This document shows positions 52,148 through 60,809 of a stretch of 64,000 nucleotides of DNA, piece by piece. Under the pieces are notes generated by a model, which searched no databases, was not told where the DNA came from, and saw only the letters and a list, made by a program, of their open reading frames with translations. The stretch's first letter is position 1. Every line of letters begins with the position of its first letter. Position numbers and translations under genes: made by a program. The DNA is from Nocardia sp. SYP-A9097 (GTDB lineage: Bacteria; Actinomycetota; Actinomycetes; Mycobacteriales; Mycobacteriaceae), in NCBI RefSeq assembly GCF_009649815.1, contig NZ_WJIC01000012.1, positions 1 to 64,000 of the forward strand, given 5' to 3'.

Positions 52148-52756
52148 CTATCTCGCGTCGGGGCTGGTGAGCCCGTCGAGCACGATGGTCAGGTATTGCT
52201 TGGCGAGGCTGTCGACGGTGATCCGGCCACCGGGCTGGTACCAGCGCACCGACACCCATACGGTGTCGCGCAGGAACCGGTAGGCCAGTTCGATATCCAT
52301 CTCGGGGCGGAAGCTGCCGTCTTCGACACCATTGGTGAGAACCTGGTGCCAGAGTTCGCGGAACTCCCGGTTGTATTCGTCGATATAGCCGAATCGTGGT
52401 GTGCCACTGAGGCGTTTGGCCTCGGCCTGGTAGATGGCGACGGCGGCATGCCACTGATCGAACGATTCATAGGAGGCGATCACCAGTGCCTCGAGGGTGT
52501 CGCGGGCGCTCAGGCCGGAGCCGACGATCTCGCGGTAGCGAGTGAAGAGGTCGTCGAGGAAGCCCCGCAGAATTTCGTCCACCATTGCTTCTTTGGAATC
52601 GAAGTGGTGGTAGAGACTCCCGGATAGAATGCCCGCGGCGTCGGCGATATCGCGAACCGTGGTGGCGCGCAAGCCTCGTTCGGCGAAGAGGTTGGCGGCC
52701 AGGCCGAGCAGCTCGCTACGACGCGCTGACTTGGAAGGCTCCGAGGGTGGGGTCAC
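52148..52756 (-). CDS. kstR2: TetR-family repressor KstR2
   Basis: 202 residues from GTG 52754-52756; the upstream ATG at 52807 would put the operator inside the gene, so it is rejected. TetR helix-turn-helix: LFAERGLRATTVRDIADAAG, then LYHHFDSKEAMVDEILRGFL. The ligand domain contains WVSVRWYQPGGRIT, as in mycobacterial KstR2 (Rv3557c). KstR2 represses the HIP-degradation genes and is released by HIP-CoA. A near-perfect KstR2 box 16 bp upstream indicates autoregulation. Confidence 0.93.
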   Translation of the reverse strand: MTPPSEPSKSARRSELLGLAANLFAERGLRATTVRDIADAAGILSGSLYHHFDSKEAMVDEILRGFLDDLFTRYREIVGSGLSARDTLEALVIASYESFDQWHAAVAIYQAEAKRLSGTPRFGYIDEYNREFRELWHQVLTNGVEDGSFRPEMDIELAYRFLRDTVWVSVRWYQPGGRITVDSLAKQYLTIVLDGLTSPDAR

Positions 52757-52771
52757 GAACCCCAATATACA

Positions 52772-52785
52772 ACCAAGCATTTGCT
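52772..52785. promoter_or_regulatory. KstR2 operator upstream of kstR2-fadA6
   Basis: ACCAAGCATTTGCT matches AnCAAGnnCTTGnT except T for C at one position; the wider sequence CCAAGCATTTGCTTGG is a good palindrome. Confidence 0.82.
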
Positions 52786-52817
52786 TGGTCGAGTCAGGGA
52801 TGTCCAACTCTCGAAAC

Positions 52818-52930
52818 TTTCAGGGGCTCCGCCCCTGAAAGCCCGACAAGTCTCCGGCTCGGCGGCTGACCCGCGGAATAGGGGGCGCTGACGCCAGGTT
52901 TCAGGGGCTCCGCCCCCGAACCCCCGACAA
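52818..52930. repeat. Two copies of a 32-bp stem-loop repeat
   Basis: TTTCAGGGGCTCCGCCCC occurs at 52818-52835 and 52899-52916, each followed by a GAA and a CCCGACAA tail. The first copy forms a perfect 10-bp hairpin (52818-52827 with 52831-52840). They lie between kstR2 and the next gene and may act as terminators or an intergenic repeat family. Confidence 0.7.
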
Positions 52931-52940
52931 CGCTCGGGCC

Positions 52941-53696
52941 CTATCGGACGGAGTATCTGAGCGGCGATGAGACGGAAAGGTCGGCCAATAATCGGTCGCA
53001 GATGACTATCGGGGAGATTCCGGCTCTGGCCATTCGCGCCACGAGCGCCAATCTTCGCTCCGGACTGTCCCATTCGACGGTCAGGGGTTCGCGGCCCGGG
53101 CCGGCGTCCACGGTCGCCATGACGCGTGGCGGCTCACCGTTGTGCGCGGGTTCTTCGACGATCTTCAGGACCATGCCACGCTGCCAGGCGCGGTAGGTCT
53201 CCATATCGGCCCCCTCCACCAATTTGTCGGTGGCGGCGCATAATCCCTGCGCGATGCCGTCGGCGAAGGTGGTGCGGTCGTAGTGCACGCGCCCGCAGGT
53301 GCGGACCACTTCCAGGAGATCGGAGCGCACCTCGCGGAGTAACGCGGTCTGTTTTCGCCGGCGCTGTTCGGCCTCGGACAGTGGCTGCCAGGATTCGCTG
53401 ACCAGGCCGATGCGCCGGGCGCGATCCCGATCGCGGATCAGGTCCCGCCGCAGTGCCGCTCGCGGATCGCGGAGTATCTCGACCTCGTCGACGGCGTGTT
53501 GTTCGAGTATCTGTGCCGCGCGCATGGCGGTGGCGCGTTCGGAATCATGCTCGAGTAATTCCGCACCCAGGGTGAGCGCGGCCAAAACGACATTGTCGAG
53601 TCTGCGGCGCGCGAGAACGACCTCACGGACCAACTCGAGTTCCAACTCGGAACGGGGTTCTTCCATTGCTGCTTGTTGTCGGCGATCCGGACCCAT
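52941..53696 (-). CDS. Hypothetical helical protein
   Basis: 251 residues from ATG 53694-53696, with GAAGGG 8 nt upstream; GTG 53751-53753 and ATG 53664-53666 are alternatives. No family recognised. The first half is charged and predicted helical (ELELELVREVVLARRRLDNV, RRDLIRDRDRARRIGLV, EAEQRRRKQTALL); the second half has an RVMATVDAGPGREPLTVEWD strand-rich segment. It is leftward like kstR2 but separated by repeats, so linkage is uncertain. Confidence 0.6.
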   Translation of the reverse strand: MGPDRRQQAAMEEPRSELELELVREVVLARRRLDNVVLAALTLGAELLEHDSERATAMRAAQILEQHAVDEVEILRDPRAALRRDLIRDRDRARRIGLVSESWQPLSEAEQRRRKQTALLREVRSDLLEVVRTCGRVHYDRTTFADGIAQGLCAATDKLVEGADMETYRAWQRGMVLKIVEEPAHNGEPPRVMATVDAGPGREPLTVEWDSPERRLALVARMARAGISPIVICDRLLADLSVSSPLRYSVR

Positions 53697-53815
53697 GGGT
53701 CGCGCCCTTCGACTATGCGGAACCGGCCTAAACCAGGATTGCACAATGACCACACCGGCGCGCCAGGCATTTTTGCGCCCGCGGATAAATCAGGCAGCGT
53801 TCAGGGCATGAAAAA

Positions 53816-53851
53816 CGCACTGCCGCGCCCGAGTGCGAGCGCGGCAGTGCG
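53816..53851. terminator. Intrinsic terminator of the fadE30-ipdF operon
   Basis: Perfect 13-bp stem (53816-53828 with 53839-53851) followed on the minus strand by TTTTT (plus-strand A-run 53811-53815). Confidence 0.92.
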
Positions 53852-53941
53852 AAATACTGCGACCGGGTGACACGGCTTTCCACATCACCCGTATATCCGA
53901 ATTCGGTTGCGTTGAACCGAAATCGGTGAAAACGCTTCGAA

Positions 53942-54736
53942 TCAGGCGCGCTGACTCGAAATGGAGACGACCTCACCCGTGAGGTAGGTGGTGTAATCGC
54001 TCGCCAGCATGGCGATGGTGGCCGCCACCTCCCACGGCTCGGCGGCGCGACCGAAGGCTTCACCGGCGGCCAGGCGATCCAGCAGCTCACCGGAGGTGAC
54101 CTTGTCCAGGAACGCGTGCCGGGCGATGGACGGCGCGACGGCATTGATACGCACGCCGAATTCGGCGGCCTCGACGGCCGAGCAGCGAGTCAGCGCCATC
54201 ACACCGGCCTTGGCGGCGGCGTAGTGCGCCTGTCCGTGCTGGGCACGCCAGCCGAGCACGCTCGCGTTATTGACGATCACGCCGCCGTGGCCCGCATCGC
54301 GGAAGTACGCGAGCGCGGCGCGAGTGGCGCGGAAGGTGCCGTTGAGGGTGATGTCGATGACCTTGTCCCACTGCTCGTCGGTCATATCGACGACGGGGGT
54401 CTCACCGCCCAGCCCGGCATTGTTGACCATGATGTCGATGCGCCCGAGCGCGGCGACGGCACCCGTGATGAGCTGGTTCACCTGCTCGGTGGAGCTGACA
54501 TCGCAGGGCACGGAGGCGATTCGGCGGTCCGGGAATTCGGCCTGCAGCGCCTGCTCGGTCTCCTTCAGGCGACGCTCGTGCCAGTCGGAGATCACGACAT
54601 CCGCACCCTCGGACAGCAGGCGGCGCGCGGTCGCCGAACCGATACCGGTTCCGGCGGCCGCGGTCACGACCGCGACCTTGCCGGCCAGCAGATTGTGGCC
54701 GGGGGTGATTTCGGGGGCGGTGGACAAGTCAGTCAC
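53942..54736 (-). CDS. ipdF: SDR IpdF (hydroxy-HIP dehydrogenase)
   Basis: 264 residues. SDR with the unusual cofactor loop TAAAGTGIG, then VNNAGLGGETP, NNASVLGWRA (the usual catalytic Ser aligns with this segment) and YAAAK. In M. tuberculosis the homologue Rv3559c (IpdF) oxidises the ring hydroxyl of HIP-derived CoA esters. Its start overlaps fadE30 by 4 bp, preserving the mycobacterial pairing. Confidence 0.88.
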   Translation of the reverse strand: MTDLSTAPEITPGHNLLAGKVAVVTAAAGTGIGSATARRLLSEGADVVISDWHERRLKETEQALQAEFPDRRIASVPCDVSSTEQVNQLITGAVAALGRIDIMVNNAGLGGETPVVDMTDEQWDKVIDITLNGTFRATRAALAYFRDAGHGGVIVNNASVLGWRAQHGQAHYAAAKAGVMALTRCSAVEAAEFGVRINAVAPSIARHAFLDKVTSGELLDRLAAGEAFGRAAEPWEVAATIAMLASDYTTYLTGEVVSISSQRA

Positions 54737-55977
54737 GGACGAGCCTCTCGGGGAAGTCCGAGCACCCGCTCGGAGATGATATTGCGCTGTACCTCGTTCG
54801 AACCGCCGTAGATGGTGTCCGCGCGAGTGAAGAGGAAGAGCCGCTGCCAGGCATTGAGGTCATCGCCCTCGGCATCGGCGATGAGGCCGGGCGCGCCGAG
54901 CACGTCCATGGCCAGCTCGCCGAGATCGCGATGCCAGTTGGCCCACAGCAGTTTGGTGACCGACGCCGAACCGGCGGCGGTGCGGGCGTCGACGGTGGCA
55001 TCGTCGTGCCCGGACTCCAGGGTCCGCAACACGTGGGCGCGCAGCACGCGCAGCCCGACCCAGGCCTTGTCGAAACGGTCTGCGATGACGGCGTTTTCGA
55101 GGGTGCCGTTCGTACGCGCGACCGCCTCGAGGTCGGCGAGTTCACGCGCGTACCGAATCTGCTGCCCGACGGTCGAGATGCCACGCTCGAAGGTGAGCGT
55201 GCCCATGGCGACCTTCCAGCCGTCGCCGGGCGCGCCGACCACCAGATCGGCGGCGGTGCGGGCATTGTCGAAGTAGACCTCGTTGAACTCCGCGGTCCCG
55301 GTGAGCTGGATGATCGGCCGCACCTCGACGCCCGGCTGCTTCATGGGCACCAGGAGGTAGGACAGGCCATGATGGCGAGTCGAGCCCTTCTCGGTGCGCG
55401 CGACAACGAAGCACCAGTCGGACAGATGCGCGAGCGAGGTCCAGACCTTCTGCCCGGTAATGGACCATTCGTCGCCGTCCAGGTACGCCGAGGTGCTGAC
55501 GGCCGCCAGATCCGAGCCCGCGCCGGGCTCGGAGTAGCCCTGGCACCAGAGTTCGGTGACATTGCGGATACCGGGCAGGAAGCGGCGCTTCTGCTCCTCG
55601 GTGCCGAAGGCCAGCACGGTCGGGCCGAGCAGTTCCTCACCGAGGTGCGAAACACGGCTGGGCGCATCGGCTTTGGCGTACTCCTCGTGGAAGATGACCT
55701 GCTGCGCGAGGGTGGCGTCGCGGCCGCCCCACTCCTTGGGCCAGCCCAGGCAGGTGAGACCCGCCGCGGCGAGAGCGCGATCCCATTCGAGGCGTTCCTC
55801 GAAGGCTTCGTGCTCGCGCCCGGGACCGCCGAGACCGCGCAGTTCACGGAACTGTCCGTTCAGGGCTTGGGCCAGCCAATCCCGCACTTCAGCACGAAAT
55901 TCTTCGTCTTCCATGCTCACAACGTCCACTGCACGGCTCGCCGTGGTCCCGCTGGCCGGTTCGGGGGTCTGGATCAT
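54733..55977 (-). CDS. fadE30: Acyl-CoA dehydrogenase FadE30
   Basis: 414 residues from ATG 55975-55977, preceded by GGAGGTGAGC; the longer frame begins inside the KstR2 box. YSEPGAGSDLAAV near 145, WTSLAHLSDW, and C-terminal FTRADTIYGGSNEVQRNIIS give the complete FAD enzyme. FadE30 catalyses the first dehydrogenation of the HIP-CoA propionyl side chain. The KstR2 box at 56000 lies 22 bp upstream and also serves the divergent fadD3. Confidence 0.92.
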   Translation of the reverse strand: MIQTPEPASGTTASRAVDVVSMEDEEFRAEVRDWLAQALNGQFRELRGLGGPGREHEAFEERLEWDRALAAAGLTCLGWPKEWGGRDATLAQQVIFHEEYAKADAPSRVSHLGEELLGPTVLAFGTEEQKRRFLPGIRNVTELWCQGYSEPGAGSDLAAVSTSAYLDGDEWSITGQKVWTSLAHLSDWCFVVARTEKGSTRHHGLSYLLVPMKQPGVEVRPIIQLTGTAEFNEVYFDNARTAADLVVGAPGDGWKVAMGTLTFERGISTVGQQIRYARELADLEAVARTNGTLENAVIADRFDKAWVGLRVLRAHVLRTLESGHDDATVDARTAAGSASVTKLLWANWHRDLGELAMDVLGAPGLIADAEGDDLNAWQRLFLFTRADTIYGGSNEVQRNIISERVLGLPREARP

Positions 55978-55999
55978 GCTCACCTCCGTAGAGTAACCT

Positions 56000-56013
56000 A
56001 CCAAGCACTTGCT
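56000..56013. promoter_or_regulatory. KstR2 operator, fadE30/fadD3 divergent promoter
   Basis: ACCAAGCACTTGCT, exact match to AnCAAGnnCTTGnT, identical to the copy at 38703-38716. Confidence 0.92.
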
Positions 56014-56047
56014 TTGTTAGACCCATTCCCGGACGCTCGGAGACCCT

Positions 56048-57595
56048 GTGACATCCCCACCGCAGACCACTCCGCTCGCACTGCACCACGCCGCGAGCGT
56101 CTTCGGTTCCGCACCCGCCGTCTCCGACGGTGCCGTGCGATTGAGCTGGGCAGAACTGCTCGATTCGGTCCGCGAGACCGCGCGTGTGCTTATCGCACGC
56201 GGTGTGCGACGCGGCGACAAGATCGGCATCTGGGCTCCGAACACCCATCACTGGGTGACCGCGGTGCTTGCCACCCACTATGTGGGTGCGGTTATCGTGC
56301 CGCTGAACACGCGGTACGTGGCCGATGAGGCCGCGGATGTGCTGGGCCGGGTGGAGGCCAAGGCGCTGTTCATCGTCGGCAGTTTCCTGGGCCGCGATCG
56401 CCTCGCCGAACTGCGCGCGGACGCACCGGAATTGGCGATCGAGACGGTCATTGTCATTCCCGCCGAGCGGGAAGAAGCCGTCGACAATGCCATCGCGTGG
56501 TCGGAGTTGCCGAAGCTGGCCGAGGCCGTCAGCCTCGAGGACGCCATCGCCCGCGCGGAATCGGTTCGGGCCGAGGATCTTTCGGACATTCTGTTCACCT
56601 CCGGCACCACCGGGCGCAGCAAAGGTGTGCTCATCTCGCACAGCAAGGCGCTCACCAGCGCCCGTGCCTGGGCCGACTGCGCCACCCTGAACAGCGATGA
56701 CCGCTACCTGGTGGTGCCGCCGTTCTTCCACAGCTTCGGTTACAAGGCGGGCATTCTCGCGTGCCTGGTCACCGGCGCGAACATCCTGCCGCAGGCCACT
56801 TTCGATGTGCCCGAGACCATGCGGTTGATCCACGACGAGCGCATCAGCGTGCTGACCGGACCGCCGACCATCTTCCAGACCATTCTCGAGCACCCTGCCC
56901 GCGCGACGGCCGATCTGTCGTCGCTGCGGGTCGCGGTCACCGGCGCGGCCACCGTGCCGGTCGTGCTCATCGAGCGCATGCGCGACGAACTGCGCTTCGA
57001 TGTGGTGCTCACCGCGTACGGGCAGACCGAATCCGGCGGCTTCGGCCTCATGTGCCGTCCCGAGGATTCGGCCGAGACGATCGCGAACACCTGTGGCCGG
57101 GCCATCGACGGTTTCGAGGTCAATCTCGCCGACAATGGTGAACTGCTGCTGCGTAGTTCGCAGATCATGGTCGGCTACCTCGACGACACCCAGGCCACCA
57201 CCGACACCATCGACAAGGATGGCTGGCTGCACACCGGCGATGTCGCGGTGATCGACGAGCGCGGGTACGTGAAGATCACCGACCGGCTCAAGGACATGTA
57301 CATCTCCGGCGGCTTCAATGTGTATCCGGCCGAGGTGGAGCAGGCCATGGCGCGATTGGACGGGGTCGCCGAGACCGCGGTCATCGGCGTGCCGGACGAG
57401 CGCATGGGCGAGGTCGGCAAGGTCTACGTGGTGCGCCGGCCCGGGGCCGAGCTGACCACCGAAGACGTTCTCGCGCATGCCAAGAAGATGCTCGCCAATT
57501 TCAAGGTTCCGCGGTTCGTCGAGTTCCGCGATCAGTTGCCCTACAGCGCCGCGGGCAAGGTTCTCAAGCGGCAACTACGTGAGGAGACGGAATGA
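56048..57595 (+). CDS. fadD3: HIP-CoA synthetase FadD3
   Basis: 515 residues from GTG 56048. Adenylate-forming enzyme: FTSGTTGRSKGV, GQTESGGFG, YISGGFNVYPAEVEQ and the C-terminal SAAGKVLKRQL with the catalytic lysine. FadD3 (Rv3561) attaches CoA to the propionate of HIP, producing the KstR2 effector and opening C/D-ring degradation. Its stop overlaps the ATG of the inserted mini-cistron at 57592. Confidence 0.93.
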   Translation: MTSPPQTTPLALHHAASVFGSAPAVSDGAVRLSWAELLDSVRETARVLIARGVRRGDKIGIWAPNTHHWVTAVLATHYVGAVIVPLNTRYVADEAADVLGRVEAKALFIVGSFLGRDRLAELRADAPELAIETVIVIPAEREEAVDNAIAWSELPKLAEAVSLEDAIARAESVRAEDLSDILFTSGTTGRSKGVLISHSKALTSARAWADCATLNSDDRYLVVPPFFHSFGYKAGILACLVTGANILPQATFDVPETMRLIHDERISVLTGPPTIFQTILEHPARATADLSSLRVAVTGAATVPVVLIERMRDELRFDVVLTAYGQTESGGFGLMCRPEDSAETIANTCGRAIDGFEVNLADNGELLLRSSQIMVGYLDDTQATTDTIDKDGWLHTGDVAVIDERGYVKITDRLKDMYISGGFNVYPAEVEQAMARLDGVAETAVIGVPDERMGEVGKVYVVRRPGAELTTEDVLAHAKKMLANFKVPRFVEFRDQLPYSAAGKVLKRQLREETE

Positions 57596-57669
57596 CCGGT
57601 CAGGCGCGGAGGCGGCAGCGGAGCGTAACCACGGAGCGCTCCGGTTATTCCAGAAGGGATGCAGCGTGA
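57592..57669 (+). repeat. Single copy of the junction repeat, a 25-codon mini-cistron
   Basis: The element starts with an ATG overlapping the fadD3 stop (ATGA) and ends with a TGA overlapping the GTG of the next gene (GTGA). It carries GGAGGCGGCAGC and GCGTAACCACGGAG, as in the 34483-34784 array. It encodes 25 residues (MTGQARRRQRSVTTERSG then seven more). GAAGGGA near its end serves as the ribosome site of the next gene. Confidence 0.75.
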
Positions 57670-58565
57670 GCCAGGAACTGGGGCCGATCCCCGATGAGGG
57701 CGATGTCGTTCTCTACGAGAAGCGGGGACCGATCGCGGTCGTCACGCTGAACCGGCCGGACTACCGCAACGCACAGAACTCGGTCATGACCTACGCGCTC
57801 GACGCCGCCTTCGTGCGGGCCGTCGAGGACGCCGAGGTCAAGGTGATCGTATTGGCCGGGGCCGGCAAGCATTTCAGCGCCGGACACGATATCGGTACGC
57901 CGGGGCGCGACCATCACATCAAGTACGAGAACCAGGCCGCGCTGTGGTGGGACCACACCGACCGGCCGGGCGGTGACCAGCGGTTCGCGCGCGAGACCGA
58001 GGTCTACCTGAACATGTGCCGGCGCTGGCGGGAGATCCCCAAGCCGACCATCGCCATGGTGCAGGGCGCGTGCATCGCGGGCGCGCTGATGCTCGCGTGG
58101 TCGTGCGACATGATCGTCGCCTCCGAGGACGCGTTCTTCTCCGATCCCGTTGTGCGCATGGGTATTCCGGGTGTCGAGTACTTCGCGCACCCGTGGGTGC
58201 TGGGTCCGCGCCGCGCCAAGGAGATCCTGTTCACCGGTGACCGCTTCACCGCCGCACAGGCTTACGAGTGGGGCATGGTGAATCGCGTTGTGGAGCGCGA
58301 GAACCTGGAGACCGAGACCTTCGCGCTGGCCGAGAAGATCTCGGCCATGCCGCAATTCGGGTTGGCGCTGACCAAGAAGGCCGTCAACCAGTGCGAGGAC
58401 CTCATGGGTATGCGCGCGGGTATGGATTCGGTGTTCGGGCTGCATCATTTCGCGCACGCACACAATGCCGAGATCGGCGCGGACTCGCTCGGCGGGATGA
58501 ACGCCAAGTCCATGAAAGCCACCGCAACCACCACAGATGCCGCAGAGAAGAACGGGGCGAAGTAA
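57666..58565 (+). CDS. Enoyl-CoA hydratase/isomerase family protein
   Basis: 299 residues from GTG 57666. Crotonase fold: VVTLNRPDYRNAQN, oxyanion segment AGKHFSAGHDIG, ACIAGALMLAWSCDMIVA, and DPVVRMGIPGVEYFAHPWVL. It fills the hydratase slot between FadD3 and the FadE31-33 dehydrogenases; the M. tuberculosis operon has no gene here. It may hydrate an unsaturated intermediate of HIP or the ring-opened chain. The next gene starts directly after its stop. Confidence 0.85.
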   Translation: MSQELGPIPDEGDVVLYEKRGPIAVVTLNRPDYRNAQNSVMTYALDAAFVRAVEDAEVKVIVLAGAGKHFSAGHDIGTPGRDHHIKYENQAALWWDHTDRPGGDQRFARETEVYLNMCRRWREIPKPTIAMVQGACIAGALMLAWSCDMIVASEDAFFSDPVVRMGIPGVEYFAHPWVLGPRRAKEILFTGDRFTAAQAYEWGMVNRVVERENLETETFALAEKISAMPQFGLALTKKAVNQCEDLMGMRAGMDSVFGLHHFAHAHNAEIGADSLGGMNAKSMKATATTTDAAEKNGAK

Positions 58566-59696
58566 GTGGATCTCGAATTCGACGCCAAGACAGAGGAATT
58601 CCGCCGCGAGGTGCGCGAGTTCCTGGCCGCCAATGTCCCCGCGACTCCGCTGCCGTCCATGGATACCGAGGAAGGCTTCGAGGCGCACCGGGCCTGGGAG
58701 GCCAAGCTGGCCGAGGCCCGCCTGTCCTGTGTCGCCTGGCCCGCCGAGTACGGCGGCCGCGATGCCTCGATGATCGAATGGGTCATCTTCGAGGAGGAGT
58801 ACTACGCCGCCGGAGCCCCCGGCCGCGTCTCGCAGAACGGCATCTTCCTGCTCGCGCCGACGCTCTTCGAGCACGGTTCGCCCGAGCAGCTGGCCCGCAT
58901 CATGCCGAGAATGGCTCGCGCCGATGACATTTGGGCACAGGCGTGGTCGGAGCCGGAGGCCGGTAGCGATCTCGCCGGTATCCGCTCCACCGCCAAGCGC
59001 ACCGAGGGCGGCTGGCTGCTCAACGGCCAGAAGACCTGGAGTTCGCGGGCCTCGTACGCGGATTGGGGCTTCGGCCTGTTCCGCAGCGATCCGGAAGCCC
59101 AGCGGCACAAGGGACTCACCTACCTGATGTTCCCGCTCACCGCGGAAGGCATTACGGTGCGGCCGATTCCGCAGCTGGACGGCGAGCCCGGGTTCGCGGA
59201 GATCTTCCTCGACAATGTGTTCGTGCCGGACGCCGATGTGATCGGTGAGGCGCACAACGGCTGGAAGGTCGCCATGGCGACCTCCAGCAATGAGCGTGGC
59301 CTGTCGCTGCGTTCGCCGGGCCGGTTCAATGCCACCGCCGACAAGCTCATCGAGCTGTGGCAAGACGCTGCCGCCGAGACCGATACCGCGCTGCGGGAAC
59401 GCGTGGTCGACGCCTGGGTCGGTGCCGAGGCGTACCGCCTGAACACCTGGGCCACCGTCACCCGGCTCGCCGACGGCGGTCAACTGGGCGCGGAATCGTC
59501 TGTGAACAAGGTGTTCTGGTCCGACCTGGATATCGCCATGCACGAGACCGCCCTGGATCTGCACGGTGCCGCCGCCGAACAGGAATCCGCCTGGACCGAC
59601 GGTTACCTGTTCTCGCTGGCGGGCCCGATCTACGCCGGTACCAATGAGATCCAGCGCAATATCATCGCCGAACGCCTGCTCGGGCTGCCGCGCTAG
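58566..59696 (+). CDS. fadE31: Acyl-CoA dehydrogenase FadE31
   Basis: 376 residues from GTG 58566, no gap after the hydratase. Full-length acyl-CoA dehydrogenase with WSEPEAGSDLAGI near 134, NGQKTWSSRASYAD and C-terminal GPIYAGTNEIQRNII. By position it is the Rv3562 counterpart. FadE31-33 are thought to dehydrogenate CoA esters formed after ring opening. Confidence 0.9.
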   Translation: MDLEFDAKTEEFRREVREFLAANVPATPLPSMDTEEGFEAHRAWEAKLAEARLSCVAWPAEYGGRDASMIEWVIFEEEYYAAGAPGRVSQNGIFLLAPTLFEHGSPEQLARIMPRMARADDIWAQAWSEPEAGSDLAGIRSTAKRTEGGWLLNGQKTWSSRASYADWGFGLFRSDPEAQRHKGLTYLMFPLTAEGITVRPIPQLDGEPGFAEIFLDNVFVPDADVIGEAHNGWKVAMATSSNERGLSLRSPGRFNATADKLIELWQDAAAETDTALRERVVDAWVGAEAYRLNTWATVTRLADGGQLGAESSVNKVFWSDLDIAMHETALDLHGAAAEQESAWTDGYLFSLAGPIYAGTNEIQRNIIAERLLGLPR

Positions 59697-59713
59697 TCAC
59701 CCGGAGGACGAAC

Positions 59714-60760
59714 ATGCGATTCGCATTGACCGCAGAACAAATCGATTTCGCCGCCAGCCTGCGCAAGATGGGCGAGGCCGCCAAGACGCCCGGCGTCGTA
59801 CGGGCCTGGGGCGCGGGCGATTCCACCGCAGGTAAGGCACTGCTCGGCCAACTGGCCGAGGCCGGTGCACTGGGCCTGACCATTACCGAGGAGAACGGCG
59901 GCTTCGGCGCGGGCCCGGTCGAGATGATCGTGGCCTTCACCGAGATCGGCCGCGCCGCCGCGCCCGGACCGCTGGTGGAGACCGCCGCCGCGATTCCCGC
60001 ACTGCTGCAGGCACTTCCGGACTCCGCCGCGGCCGCCGAATGGCTGCCGCAGCTGGCCGAGGGAGCCAAACTGGGCACGCTCGCCGTGGCCGGTCCGGGT
60101 CGCGCCAGTGCGCTTTCCGCATCCGGCGCGCCGGTCGCCCTGGACGCCGATATCGCCGATCTGATCCTGCTCGCCGAGGGTGATCGGGTCTCCATCGCCA
60201 CCGCGGGCGAGCAGGCCAAGTCCATCGACGCCGCCCGCCGCCTCTTCCCGCTGACCGCCGCTGCCGTCCTCGCCGAGGGCGAAGGCGTCAGCGCCGCAAT
60301 CGATCTCGCCTTCGACACCGCGGCGCTCGCGGCGGCCGCCCAGCTGCTCGGCGCGGGCCGCGCCCTGCTGGACACCAGCGTCGAGTACGTGAAGCAGCGC
60401 CAGCAGTTCGGCAAGCCGATCGGCCAGTACCAGGCGATCAAGCATCACCTGGCCAATGTCCTCATCGATCTCGAGATGGCGCAGCCGCTGCTCTACCGCG
60501 CCGCACTCACATTGCAGGACGACAGCGATGCGACCATCCGTGCCCGCGATATCTCCGCGGCCAAGCTGGCCTGCGGTGAAGCGGCGTACCGGGCGGCCCG
60601 CATCGCCCTACAGGTGCACGGTGCGATCGGCTACACCGCCGAATGCGACCTGTCCCTCTGGCTGACCAAGGTCACCGCCCTGCGTTCCGCCTGGGGCACC
60701 CCGGATCTGCACCGCGCCCGCATCGCCGCCGCGCTGCGCACCGCGGGGACCGCCGCGTGA
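59714..60760 (+). CDS. fadE32: Acyl-CoA dehydrogenase-like FadE32
   Basis: 348 residues, 17 bp after fadE31. N-terminus TAEQIDFAASLRKMGEAAKT, then a reduced middle domain and SVEYVKQRQQFGKPIGQYQA, ALQVHGAIGYTAECDLSLWL. As in the ChsE beta-type subunits the YSEPGAG motif is missing, so it likely needs FadE31 or FadE33 as a partner. Confidence 0.88.
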   Translation: MRFALTAEQIDFAASLRKMGEAAKTPGVVRAWGAGDSTAGKALLGQLAEAGALGLTITEENGGFGAGPVEMIVAFTEIGRAAAPGPLVETAAAIPALLQALPDSAAAAEWLPQLAEGAKLGTLAVAGPGRASALSASGAPVALDADIADLILLAEGDRVSIATAGEQAKSIDAARRLFPLTAAAVLAEGEGVSAAIDLAFDTAALAAAAQLLGAGRALLDTSVEYVKQRQQFGKPIGQYQAIKHHLANVLIDLEMAQPLLYRAALTLQDDSDATIRARDISAAKLACGEAAYRAARIALQVHGAIGYTAECDLSLWLTKVTALRSAWGTPDLHRARIAAALRTAGTAA

Positions 60761-60809
60761 AAACGGTTGCACCCCTTCACCACCAGCTCGACCCGATGGG
60801 AGCCGACGC

